Part shown: piece after piece, positions 36,114 to 46,000 of the stretch | How the letters are laid out: each line of letters opens with the position of its first letter | Numbering within the stretch: the stretch's first letter is position 1 | DNA from: CAVPCZ01 sp963779225 | Lineage (GTDB): Bacteria > Bacteroidota > Ignavibacteria > UBA10030 > UBA6906 | DNA: 64,000 bases | Direction of reading: 5' to 3' | Assembly: GCA_963779225.1 (NCBI GenBank) | Contig: CAVZWW010000003.1 | Coordinates: 3,596,001 to 3,660,000, forward strand | Made by a program: the position numbers and the translations under genes | The notes under the pieces: generated by a model | What the model saw: only the letters and a program-made list of their open reading frames with translations | Database searches by the model: none | Told to the model about the DNA's origin: nothing

Positions 36114-39100
36114 TTAGTTGGGAACTTTCGTCATTTTTGTCGCCGTCAAATCCGTACCCCCGAGATTGCTCAGGATGAACGACCGGTCATTTCCGCTGCC
36201 TGAATACTTCACCTGACCGTTCATGTTCACGTCTTCTCTGTAATAGCCGTTCGTTGTCGCCGTCAAATCCGTACCGCCGACCCGCGTCAAGATCGGCGAC
36301 CGGTCATTCCCGGACCCGATGTACTTCAACTGTCCATTCGCCGTCACATCGCCCGACCAGAGTCCGTACACCCCCGTCGCGACTTCTTTGGCATCCCCCC
36401 CATAATATTTCCCAAGATCCGTCGTGAAATCATACCGCGCGCTGTTCAGGTTGATTGCGACCGGCGCGGCACTCATCACTGCCAGATGGTTGCGGTGGCG
36501 GACAACAACATAGTAGTTGCCGGAATCAAATACCGGGAAAATGAGAGGGCGGCCGCCGAGAAGCTCCTCGATCAACCCATTTCTCATTAACCAGCCTGCG
36601 CGGGTGGCAAAGGTTGTATTCGCTGCCGTGTCTGTTCTGAGTTCCACCAATACCCAATCCACAACACCGTCCGGAATGCTCCCGACAGCCTCCGTTCCCG
36701 CATAATTCCAGGGCGAGACGTTGTACGGCTGAGTGTAGGGAATGAGATTGTTGTGCCGGAGCGTGGTATCCATGCTGCCGCCGCTGAACGGACCCTGGAG
36801 GTAGACTTTGAGATCAGCGATGAGGCCGGAGGCACCGGGTGGATCGACCGCGATAACACCGGGGGTGAGAGTAACGAGCGGTGTGATGTCGGCGAGATTC
36901 TGGTCTTTGACAGCAACGCCCGACAATTTGAGGGTATCGAAACCCGATGCGCTTCCCCTGAATCTCATGATGAACAATGTCCCGACATACGGGATGCTCC
37001 CGGAGGGGCCGGCGCCGTTGGTCCCGCCTTTGAGGGTATCGTAAACGGTGATAGTGTTTGTGGGGCTTGACGGAGTGAACGAAAACGACTCAGTCTGACC
37101 GGTCGTCAACTTGTTGGCGAAGAACACTCCCGGAATTTCGCCATCCACCATACCTGCCACTGTGGAATTCCAGGTCAGCGTCGCCTGCGTGATACGCACT
37201 TCTTTCCCCGGCGGAACATAGGCCAGCACAGGAACATAAATGGCCTCTCCAATATTCATCATGTGTTCATACGGGGCAACCATCACATACGTATTGGTGG
37301 AGTTGTCCAGCCAGTTACTCGAGTCAACCCTCCCTTCGAATGTGCCCGGATGAGCTACTCCGCCTGGAGGATCCTGGCCTCCAAACCAGTTGCTCCGAGC
37401 ATCGAGCGTTTCCGGGGCTGCAGAGGTGTTACTCACGAACTTGTTCGACGTTGTTGCAGTGCTGAAGACATTCTGATTTACCTTGGTCTTTGCCGCACCG
37501 GACGAAACCTGAACGCTCCAGGTTCCCGGATCGCTGAGCGTATTGCCCAGCACGAGATTTCCGTATGACGCCCGATATACCATCGCGCTGATTCTGACGT
37601 TGTATGTATTATCATGAATATCATTGCTCGTGATGGTGTTCCCACGGGACCCAATCAACTCGATTCCCGCACTGGTCGGATTGGTGTGACCGTACAATAG
37701 GTTGGAATGGAACAAATTGTAGTCGGAGTTGCTGAGACTGATACCGCTCCCACTATTTCCGTGGATCGTAAGGAACCGGAGCTGCGCGTTCGTGGTGGTC
37801 CCGGCAATTCCGTTTTGAGCGTTGGTCAGGATGAGGTTCTTCATCCTCACGTAAGGAGCGGCGAGCGTGACACAGTTCCCCGTCCCGCCCCCATCTATTG
37901 TCGGATTCGAGGTTCCGGATCCGATAATGTTCATTGATTTGTTGATGACAACGTGCTCGGTATAGGTTCCAGCTCCTACATTGATCGTTCCGAAGACCGG
38001 GATTGCATCCACACCATCCTGAATGATCGCCGGAGTATTGATGCTGATCGTCGGCACATCGATGCCACGCACCACGATTGGGCTCACCTTGAATGTGAAG
38101 TCTGTGACGGAGGGATTCCCAGTACCGAAAATGTATACAGCTTTGGTGACCGTCACGGACTCACTGTATGTTCCCGACGAGACAAAAATGGTATCTGTTG
38201 CAGATGACGTCGTAACACCTTTTTGGATGGTCCGGAACGGACGCGTAACCGTTCCATCGCCAGTGCCGTCATCGCCCGTGGTGCTTACGAAAATCGTCGG
38301 AAGCACGGCAAAGGTGCTGCTTGTGCCGGTCTCAAGCGTTGTTGCTTTTGTGGCGGTAATTGTGAAGCTACCGGCATTTGAGATGGTAACACTGTGAGAT
38401 GCCAGCACGCCCTCTGTGAATGCCAGAGTCGATCCGCCGCCGGATGTCAGCGTTCCGGTAGAGGTGATGTCCACTGTTCCGCTGAAAGACGGGACGGTAT
38501 TGCCGCCCGCATCTCGTGCAGTAATTTTGATGCTAAATGGCGTGTTCGGTCTTTGCTGCGGGATCGGTCCGCCACCCTCTGTTTCGACGAGAAAATTCGC
38601 AAGGATCAATGCCTGCACCGTCACTTCATTGGAAAATTCGCTCTCGGTTTTGCCCGAGGCCGTTGCTTTGGCTTTCACCAGATCCCCCGCAACAAGAGCC
38701 GTCAACCCGCTCTTCGTCCACGCACCGCCGGTCACCGTTGTCGTTGTTATCCCGGCAGTCGATCCGTTGACGTACACCTGGATCGTCGTCCCGTCAGCCT
38801 CTGTGCTTGTGCCGCTTACACTTGTGGCTCCCTCCCCGATCGGGGTGTTCACCACGGGGGCTGATGTCACGCCCTGCACAGTCACTTCATTGGAGAAATC
38901 GCTCTCGGTCTTCCCGGAGGCCGTAGCCTTGGCCTTCACCAGATCCCCCGCAACAAGAGCCGTCAACCCGCTCTTCGTCCACGCACCGCCGGTCACCGTT
39001 GTCGTTGTTATCCCGGCAGCCGATCCGTTGACGTACACCTGGATCGTCGTCCCGTCAGCCTCTGTGCTCGTTCCGCTTACACTCGTCGCTCCCTCTATGA

Positions 39101-39989
39101 TCGGAGAGTCTACCACCGGTGCTACCGTTACAGCAGCCTGCACTGTCACTTCATTGGAGAAATCGCTCTCGGTTTTGCCAGAGGCCGTAGCCTTGGCCTT
39201 CACCAGGTCCCCCGCAACAAGAGCCGTCAACCCGCTCTTCGTCCACGCACCGCCGGTCACCGTTGTCGTTGTTATCCCGGCAGTCGATCCGTTGACGTAC
39301 ACCTGGATCGTCGTCCCGTCAGCCTCTGTGCTTGTGCCGCTTACACTTGTGGCTCCCTCCCCGATCGGGGTGTTCACCACGGGGGCTGATGTCACGCCCT
39401 GCACAGTCACTTCATTGGAGAAATCGCTCTCGGTCTTCCCGGAGGCCGTAGCCTTGGCCTTCACCAGGTCCCCCGCAACAAGAGCCGTCAACCCGCTCTT
39501 CGTCCACGCGCCGCCGGTCACCGTTGTCGTTGTTATCCCGGCAGCCGATCCGTTGACGTACACCTGGATCGTCGTCCCGTCAGCCTCTGTGCTTGTGCCG
39601 CTTACACTCGTCGCTCCCTCTATGATAGGGGTGTTCACCACGGGGGCTGATGTCACGCCCTGCACAGTCACTTCATTGGAAAATTCGCTCTCGGTCTTGC
39701 CCGAGGCCGTTGCTTTGGCTTTCACCAGATCCCCCGCAACAAGAGCCGTCAACCCGCTCTTCGTCCACGCGCCGCCGGTCACCGTTGTCGTTGTTATCCC
39801 GGCAGCCGATCCGTTGACGTACACCTGGATCGTCGTCCCGTCAGCCTCTGTGCTCGTTCCGCTTACACTCGTCGCTCCCTCTATGACAGGGAAATCTACC
39901 GCCGGAGTCGCAGTTTGTTGCGCCGCTGCCGTTGCGCTCATCAAGGCGATGCACGCAAGAACCAAAAAGAAGATTGTGAATTTTCTCAT
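36114..39989 (-). CDS. Large secreted modular protein: five ~87-aa repeats, beta-helix, cohesin-like and dockerin-like parts
   Basis: A 1291-aa protein with signal peptide (MRKFTIFFLVLACIALMSATAAAQ). Residues ~30-460 are five near-identical 87-88-aa repeats, each with EGATSVSGTSTEADGTTIQV and an Ig-like beta pattern. Next is an Ig-like domain (SFSGTVDITSTGTLTSGGG). A right-handed beta-helix of the NosD/pectate-lyase type follows (~590-880, with GTYTEHVVINKSMNIIG). Then a cohesin-like domain (YEHMMNIGEAIYVPVLAYVPPG), and two copies of a dockerin-like loop (NGQ[LV]KYxGSGNDRSxIL). It ends TKMTKVPN, so no T9SS tail is present. The cohesin- and dockerin-like pieces suggest binding to other surface proteins; no enzyme activity is evident. 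Confidence 0.8.
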   Translation of the reverse strand: MRKFTIFFLVLACIALMSATAAAQQTATPAVDFPVIEGATSVSGTSTEADGTTIQVYVNGSAAGITTTTVTGGAWTKSGLTALVAGDLVKAKATASGKTESEFSNEVTVQGVTSAPVVNTPIIEGATSVSGTSTEADGTTIQVYVNGSAAGITTTTVTGGAWTKSGLTALVAGDLVKAKATASGKTESDFSNEVTVQGVTSAPVVNTPIGEGATSVSGTSTEADGTTIQVYVNGSTAGITTTTVTGGAWTKSGLTALVAGDLVKAKATASGKTESDFSNEVTVQAAVTVAPVVDSPIIEGATSVSGTSTEADGTTIQVYVNGSAAGITTTTVTGGAWTKSGLTALVAGDLVKAKATASGKTESDFSNEVTVQGVTSAPVVNTPIGEGATSVSGTSTEADGTTIQVYVNGSTAGITTTTVTGGAWTKSGLTALVAGDLVKAKATASGKTESEFSNEVTVQALILANFLVETEGGGPIPQQRPNTPFSIKITARDAGGNTVPSFSGTVDITSTGTLTSGGGSTLAFTEGVLASHSVTISNAGSFTITATKATTLETGTSSTFAVLPTIFVSTTGDDGTGDGTVTRPFRTIQKGVTTSSATDTIFVSSGTYSESVTVTKAVYIFGTGNPSVTDFTFKVSPIVVRGIDVPTISINTPAIIQDGVDAIPVFGTINVGAGTYTEHVVINKSMNIIGSGTSNPTIDGGGTGNCVTLAAPYVRMKNLILTNAQNGIAGTTTNAQLRFLTIHGNSGSGISLSNSDYNLFHSNLLYGHTNPTSAGIELIGSRGNTITSNDIHDNTYNVRISAMVYRASYGNLVLGNTLSDPGTWSVQVSSGAAKTKVNQNVFSTATTSNKFVSNTSAAPETLDARSNWFGGQDPPGGVAHPGTFEGRVDSSNWLDNSTNTYVMVAPYEHMMNIGEAIYVPVLAYVPPGKEVRITQATLTWNSTVAGMVDGEIPGVFFANKLTTGQTESFSFTPSSPTNTITVYDTLKGGTNGAGPSGSIPYVGTLFIMRFRGSASGFDTLKLSGVAVKDQNLADITPLVTLTPGVIAVDPPGASGLIADLKVYLQGPFSGGSMDTTLRHNNLIPYTQPYNVSPWNYAGTEAVGSIPDGVVDWVLVELRTDTAANTTFATRAGWLMRNGLIEELLGGRPLIFPVFDSGNYYVVVRHRNHLAVMSAAPVAINLNSARYDFTTDLGKYYGGDAKEVATGVYGLWSGDVTANGQLKYIGSGNDRSPILTRVGGTDLTATTNGYYREDVNMNGQVKYSGSGNDRSFILSNLGGTDLTATKMTKVPN
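38608..39905 (-). repeat. Five tandem in-frame DNA repeats, period 261 bp (one 264 bp)
   Basis: The anchor CGTACACCTGGATCGTCGTC recurs at 38771, 39032, 39296, 39557 and 39818, giving spacings of 261, 264, 261 and 261 bp. Copies are nearly identical over most of their length, with variation concentrated at the junctions between copies. Because the period is a multiple of three, copy number can change without losing the reading frame. Confidence 0.95.
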
Positions 39990-40249
39990 GACAATTCCCC
40001 CACAGTGAATCGTGCTTTTGTTAACGTGCGACGGTCAAATTCAGGTATTGTAATCCAACAAGCTGGAAATTTGGGCTCGCAATCCAACGATATCATCATA
40101 TTCAAATCTGTCGTCATCCGTCGTGACAGTGGTCACTATTTGCCCTGAGTACGGACGCCCTGCCTTCATCGAGCATCAAATAGGGCGCAATTACACCCAA
40201 ATCAACCCATTTCCACCTGTAAGGTGAGCAAAATATTGGATACAGTCAA
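39990..40249. promoter_or_regulatory. Upstream region of the large modular gene, with a Crp-like dyad at 40122-40137
   Basis: This is the gene-free stretch between the large secreted gene and paralogue A (330 bp including the terminator at 40250-40290). It holds C-GTGA-CAGTGG-TCAC-T, a perfect GTGA-N6-TCAC dyad, about 133 bp before the start codon. A TACAAT near 40050 could be a -10 element, but its -35 is poor. No small ORF in the stretch looks coding. Confidence 0.35.
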
Positions 40250-40290
40250 ATGAAAACGCCAGAAAAGGATCACATCGATCCTTTTCTGGC
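40250..40290 (-). terminator. Rho-independent terminator below beta-helix paralogue A
   Basis: A perfect 14-bp stem (GCCAGAAAAGGATC at 40258-40271 with GATCCTTTTCTGGC at 40277-40290) closes a 5-nt loop. On the minus strand it is followed by GTTTTCATTT. It lies 31 bp beyond the stop of paralogue A and ends the array's transcript before the next operon. Confidence 0.85.
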
Positions 40291-40320
40291 CGTTCGCTGT
40301 GTAGGGAGATCGAGAGGGGG

Positions 40321-42825
40321 TCACCTCGCGAGGATCATCTTCCTTGTACTTATCTGTCCTTCGGCTTCCAGCCGGTAGAGATACAAACCCGACGCCAGCT
40401 TCGCGGCCTCGAAGGTTGTCCGGTACAGCCTCCCCGGCTCGGCAAAACTGTCAAACAATATCGCCACTTGCTGTCCAAGCAAGTTAAAGACCGCCAGGGT
40501 CGCCTTTCCACTCTTTGCGACGGAGAAGGCAATCATCGTTGACGGATTAAAGGGGTTCGGGTAGTTCTGGGCGAGTGCATGGACCGGTGGGAGGCCGCCC
40601 GCCGGCTCCACGTCCATCGCCACACTCTTCCCGAAGGCAATCGCCACAGAATCCACCCGGAAACCTGCTGTGGAAGTGTGAACAAACCGCAGATCATTTG
40701 CGCCGTCATTCCAGGCAGCTGCGGACATCCTCATCGTGAATGCCGTCACCGTCTTGTCGCGTGCAGGAACGGCAATCGAACCGAACAAGAGGAGCGAATC
40801 CTGTCCATTGACGTACAACATTCCCTCATTCGCGCCATCCGCATCGTACACCCACATGCTCACATACGCCGAATCCATCCCTGCCGCTTTGGCCACAGTG
40901 AGCGTCAGGTTGTCTGTTTCAGGCGGCAACCCCTGAAGGTCGATCGGAAAGAGATTCCCATTCTTACTCACAGTCGTGGAGAAGCTCCACACCGGAGAAT
41001 ACGGTCCCGTGACGGTCGCGTTCTTTGCCCTCACGCGCCAGTAGTATTTCATGCCGCCCGTGAGGCCCGACACCTGCAGATTCGTGGCCGCGACTGACGT
41101 GTTGCTGTAGGTGAGATTCCCAAAGAGCTGGTCGGTGCCCACCTGCACTTCATACGTGCCGGCTCCTGCGACCGCATTCCAACTCAAATTCACACTCGTC
41201 TCCGCACTCGTCGCCCCTTCGGCCGGCGCCAGAAGTGTCACGGCCGTCAACCCCGGAGCGGCAACCTGCACCGACGCCTGTGATGTCACAGGACCGCCCG
41301 TACCGTTCAACGTAAGCGTAAACACTGTCGAGGCGCTCACCTGCACGCTCCGCGTACCGTTTGTGGCAACGCTCCCGATTCCCTGATCGATGCTCGCGGA
41401 CGTCGCGTTCTGCGACGACCAGCTCAGCGTGACACTCCCCCCTCCGGAGGGAAGGTTTACCGGGCTGACACTCAACGATCCGCTCACCACCGTCGGAACA
41501 GCACCCGAACCGGCAGCCATCAACACAAACGCCCCGAACTCATTGGCCGTGTGCGCCGGCAGTGAACTCCCGGGGCGGTTCACCGGGATCGACTGCGGCG
41601 TGGCTATCGGAGCACCGGAACCCGGCATCGCAACCGTGAGAGCCCCGCCACTATAGGTCCCGGTGGCAACCGGCGATCCAAAGAAATTCTGCACGTCTCT
41701 GAGCTCATACCGGTCTCCTACATTCAGCACACCGGCAGGCAGGGACACACTCACCGAGGAAGCGCCGCTTCCATTGAAGACGATAATGTTCGCCCGGCGG
41801 GGCTCGTACTGGTCAACATATTTGCTCGGACGCACGAACACCTGGTTGCCCGTACTCGTCACCACATTCCCGCTCTTTGCCCGGTACGTGTTCTGAGGAT
41901 GCTCCGTGACCGACCCGCGAAAGAGATAATTGTTCGTCAGCGTTGCGTTCTCCACCCCGTCACCGTTATACCCGAGCAGGAGATCCGTCCGATAGAAGAA
42001 ATTCGACGACCACTCGGGATTCTGGTTCTTCCCCGATCCTACCTCAAAATTCCCGTACAGCGCAATCACGTTCTTGTAATCATACAGCGTATGGCCGAAA
42101 AACGTGTTCCCCGTGAACGTCATATCATCTAATCTGGCTGCCGATGAACCGGCCATGTGCGCCTGGAAAATACCGAAATTGTTGAAGAAGAAACTCTCCA
42201 TCACAAACTTCTTGCTCGGCGCGTTGTTCTGACCATAGATCCCGTACCCGTTGCGGCGCGCAGGGTCGTCTTCCCGTCCGTTGTAATACGCAATGCAGCC
42301 ATAGATCTCTGCATTCGTGGCAGCCGAGTAGGGATTGAATGCCGTCGCACCTTCATCGTGCACCACCAGGTTGATCAGCTTTGTCCCTTCGCTTGCTACG
42401 AAGTTTATTCCGGCTTCGTTACGCGGAGGATTAGGACTGGACGACCTGATCTCAAAACCCCAGAACCAGGTATACGCACCCTTGACCCAGATCGCGTTAT
42501 TGTTCGTGCCACCGTTGTCGATGATCGCCCACTCCCCGGGATAGGAACGCACAATGATCGGGGCACTGGCCGTCCCTCTCAAGAAACACTCATACGCCCC
42601 GCGGTACACACCTCCGTGAAGCCAGAGCGTGTCGCCGGGTACAACCGCAGCAGGATGACTCAACGCCGTCCCGAGATTCCACGGACTCGATGTACTCCCA
42701 TTGCCGCTCGCTGAGCCATCCGGACGTACGTGATACTGCGACGCCAGGGCGGGGACGGCAAGAAGAATATAGAAAGAAATTACGGCGGGCAGTACTTGTT
42801 TAAGCCGGAACAGTAGGTCTCGCAT
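40321..42825 (-). CDS. Secreted beta-helix protein with T9SS sorting domain (paralogue A)
   Basis: About 834 aa from the ATG at 42825. Its signal peptide (MRDLLFRLKQVLPAVISF...PALAS) differs from those of B and C, yet from SQYHVRPDGSASGNG onward the three are almost identical. Order: right-handed beta-helix (~30-430, with GDTLWLHGGVYRGAYECFLRG, IDNGG and YGCIAYYNGREDDPARRNGYGIYGQNN), an Ig-like domain (GGGSVTLSWSSQNATSASI), a fibronectin-III domain (KYYWRVRAKNATVTGPYS), a CBM-like beta domain (NGQDSLLLFGSIAVPARDK), and a T9SS tail with LAQNYPNPFNPSTMIAF ending STRKMILAR. The fold is shared by polysaccharide lyases and epimerases, but I see no diagnostic catalytic set. It has no promoter of its own that I can find. 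Confidence 0.85.
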   Translation of the reverse strand: MRDLLFRLKQVLPAVISFYILLAVPALASQYHVRPDGSASGNGSTSSPWNLGTALSHPAAVVPGDTLWLHGGVYRGAYECFLRGTASAPIIVRSYPGEWAIIDNGGTNNNAIWVKGAYTWFWGFEIRSSSPNPPRNEAGINFVASEGTKLINLVVHDEGATAFNPYSAATNAEIYGCIAYYNGREDDPARRNGYGIYGQNNAPSKKFVMESFFFNNFGIFQAHMAGSSAARLDDMTFTGNTFFGHTLYDYKNVIALYGNFEVGSGKNQNPEWSSNFFYRTDLLLGYNGDGVENATLTNNYLFRGSVTEHPQNTYRAKSGNVVTSTGNQVFVRPSKYVDQYEPRRANIIVFNGSGASSVSVSLPAGVLNVGDRYELRDVQNFFGSPVATGTYSGGALTVAMPGSGAPIATPQSIPVNRPGSSLPAHTANEFGAFVLMAAGSGAVPTVVSGSLSVSPVNLPSGGGSVTLSWSSQNATSASIDQGIGSVATNGTRSVQVSASTVFTLTLNGTGGPVTSQASVQVAAPGLTAVTLLAPAEGATSAETSVNLSWNAVAGAGTYEVQVGTDQLFGNLTYSNTSVAATNLQVSGLTGGMKYYWRVRAKNATVTGPYSPVWSFSTTVSKNGNLFPIDLQGLPPETDNLTLTVAKAAGMDSAYVSMWVYDADGANEGMLYVNGQDSLLLFGSIAVPARDKTVTAFTMRMSAAAWNDGANDLRFVHTSTAGFRVDSVAIAFGKSVAMDVEPAGGLPPVHALAQNYPNPFNPSTMIAFSVAKSGKATLAVFNLLGQQVAILFDSFAEPGRLYRTTFEAAKLASGLYLYRLEAEGQISTRKMILAR
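40678..42745 (-). repeat. Long direct repeat, copy A (~2.07 kb)
   Basis: Corresponds base for base, with few changes, to copy B at 44274-46341 (offset 3596) and copy C at about 47217-49263 (further offset 2922). Identity ends sharply at the upstream side at the codons for the signal-peptide cleavage site of paralogue A. Confidence 0.9.
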
Positions 42826-43040
42826 TCCACTTTTTCCCCCGGTACACGCCAACGACAAATTCGTTTTGTGGATCCTTCACGGATTGTCGCAACACGTGTG
42901 CCACGCCAGGGGGTGCCTGTTGCGGTCTGAATACCAGGGGTAACACCGGGGAAGTATCGAAAAGGGGGGATAATGCGGAAAGAAAAGCGGAAACTTCTAC
43001 AATTTTCACCTTCCGGAATTCAGAAAAAACAGAGGAGGAA

Positions 43041-46000
43041 TTACCTCACGAGCATCATCTTTCTCGTGCTGCTTTTCCCTTCTGTTTCCAGCCGGTAGAG
43101 ATACAAACCCGACGCCAGCTTCGTGGCCTCGAAGGTTGTCTGATAGATTCTCCCCGGTTCGGCCGGACCATCGAAGAGCGTTGCCACCTTCAGGCCGAGC
43201 AAATTGAAGACCGTCAGGGTTGCTCTTCCGCTTCTGGCGACAGAGAAGGAGATTGTCGTAGAGGGGTTAAATGGGTTCGGATAGTTCTGAGCGAGCGCAT
43301 AGACCGGTGGGACGGTGCCCGCAGGTTTCACGTCCATCGCAACACTCTTTCCGAAGGCAATCGCCACAGAATCCACCCGGAAACCTGCTGTGGAAGTGTG
43401 AACGAACCGCAGATCATTCGTGCCGTCATTCCAGGCAGCCGCGGACATCCTCATCGTGAATGCCGTCACCGTCCGGTCGCGTGCAGGAACGGCAATCGAA
43501 CCGAAGAGCAGAAGAGAGTCCTGTCCATTGACGTACAACATTCCTTCATTCGCACCATCCGCATCGTACACCCACATGCTGACATACGCCGAGTCCATCC
43601 CTGCCGCCTTGGCCACAGTGATCGTCAGGTTCTCATCCTCAGGCGACGGTCCCTGCAGGTCGATCGGGAATGGACCTCCGCTCTGATTCACAAACGTGGA
43701 GAAACTCCATGGCAGACTATACGGTCCTGCAACGCTTGCGTTCTTTGCGCGCACGCGCCAGTAGTATTTCGTGCCACCCGCGAGGCCCGACACCTGAACA
43801 TTCGTCGTTGCGACTGTCGTGTTGCTGTACACCACATTCCCGAAGAGCGTGTCGGTGTCCACCTGCACTTCATATTCGGTGGCTCCTTCAACCTTGTTCC
43901 AACTCAAATTCACGCTCGTCTGCACATTCATCGCGTCTTCCGACGGCGCCAGGAGAGTCACAGCCGGCAGCCCTGCCCCGGCGACTTGCACCGACGCCAG
44001 CGATGTAACAGGTCCACCCGTGCCGTTCAACGTAAGCGTAAACACCGTCGAGGCGCTCACCTGTACGCTGCGCGAACCGTTTGTGGCAACGCTCCCGATT
44101 CCCTGATCGATGCTCGCGGACGTCGCATTCTGCGAAGACCAGCTCAGAGTGACACTCCCCCCTCCAGCCGGTAGGCTAAGCGGGCTTGCACTCAACGATC
44201 CCGACACAGTAGACACGAGGCCTTTCCCGAACGAGACCGCCACAGAATCCACCCTGAAGCCGGCCGTGGAGGTGTGAACAAACCGCAGATCATTTGCGCC
44301 GTCATTCCAGGCAGCTGCGGACATCCTCATCGTGAATGCCGTCACCGTCTTGTCGCGTGCAGGAACGGCAATCGAACCGAACAACAGGAGTGAGTCCTGT
44401 CCATTGACGTACAACATTCCCTCATTCGCGCCATCGGCATCGTACACCCACATGCTCACATACGCCGAATCCATCCCTGCCGCTTTGGCCACAGTGAGCG
44501 TCAGGTTGTCTGTTTCAGGCGGCAACCCCTGAAGGTCGATCGGAAAGAGATTCCCATTCTTACTCACAGTCGTGGAGAAGCTCCACACCGGAGAATACGG
44601 TCCCGTGACGGTCGCATTCTTTGCCCTCACGCGCCAGTAGTATTTCATGCCGCCCGTGAGGCCCGACACCTGCAGATTCGTCGTGGTGACTGACGTGTTG
44701 CTGTAGGTGAGATTCCCAAAGAGCTGGTCGGTGCCCACCTCCACTTCATACGTGCCGGCGCCTGCGACCGTATTCCAACTCAAGCTCACACTCGTCTCCG
44801 CACTCGTCGCCCCTTCGGCCGGCGCCAGAAGTGTCACGGCCGTCAACCCCGGAGCGGCAACCTGCACCGATGCCTGTGATGTCACAGGACCACCCGTGCC
44901 GTTCAACGTAAGCGTAAACACTGTCGAGGCGCTCACCTGCACGCTCCGCGTACCGTTTGTGGCAACGCTCCCGATTCCCTGATCGATGCTCGCGGACGTC
45001 GCGTTCTGCGACGACCAGCTCAGCGTGACACTCCCCCCTCCGGAGGGTAGGCTCACCGGGCTGACACTCAACGATCCGCTCACCACCGTCGGAACAGCAC
45101 CCGAACCGGCAGCCATCAACACAAACGCCCCGAACTCATTGGCCGTGTGCGCCGGCAGTGAACTCCCGGGGCGGTTCACCGGGATCGACTGCGGCGTGGC
45201 TATCGGAGCACCGGAACCCGGCATCGCAACCGTGAGAGCCCCGCCACTATAGGTCCCGGTGGCAACCGGCGATCCAAAGAAATTCTGCACGTCTCTGAGC
45301 TCATACCGGTCTCCTACATTCAGCACACCGGCAGGCAGGGACACACTCACCGAGGAAGCGCCGCTTCCATTGAAGACGATAATGTTCGCCCGGCGGGGCT
45401 CGTACTGGTCAACATATTTGCTCGGACGCACGAACACCTGGTTGCCCGTACTCGTCACCACATTCCCGCTCTTTGCCCGGTACGTGTTCTGAGGATGCTC
45501 CGTGACCGACCCGCGAAAGAGATAATTGTTCGTCAGCGTTGCGTTCTCCACCCCGTCACCGTTATACCCGAGCAGGAGATCCGTCCGATAGAAGAAATTC
45601 GACGACCACTCGGGATTCTGGTTCTTCCCCGATCCTACCTCAAAATTCCCGTACAGCGCAATCACGTTCTTGTAATCATACAGCGTATGGCCGAAAAACG
45701 TGTTCCCCGTGAACGTCATATCATCTAATCTGGCTGCCGATGAACCGGCCATGTGCGCCTGGAAAATACCGAAATTGTTGAAGAAGAAACTCTCCATCAC
45801 AAACTTCTTGCTCGGCGCGTTGTTCTGACCATAGATCCCGTACCCGTTGCGGCGCGCAGGGTCGTCTTCCCGTCCGTTGTAATACGCAATGCAGCCATAG
45901 ATCTCTGCATTCGTGGCAGCCGAGTAGGGATTGAATGCCGTCGCACCTTCATCGTGCACCACCAGGTTGATCAGCTTTGTCCCTTCGCTTGCTACGAAGT

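Noticed and set aside
38608..39905. Regular repeats that might be read as a CRISPR or satellite array
   Set aside because: Period is 261-264 bp, a multiple of three, and the units encode an 87-88-aa domain in frame. There is no short repeat/unique spacer pattern.
38416..40008. 530-codon ORF on the plus strand opposite the repeat protein
   Set aside because: It is the antisense of the five in-frame 261-bp repeats; codon bias of the real gene keeps the reverse frame open. The product is a monotonous hydrophobic repeat with no domain, and the minus-strand gene has signal peptide and recognisable domains.
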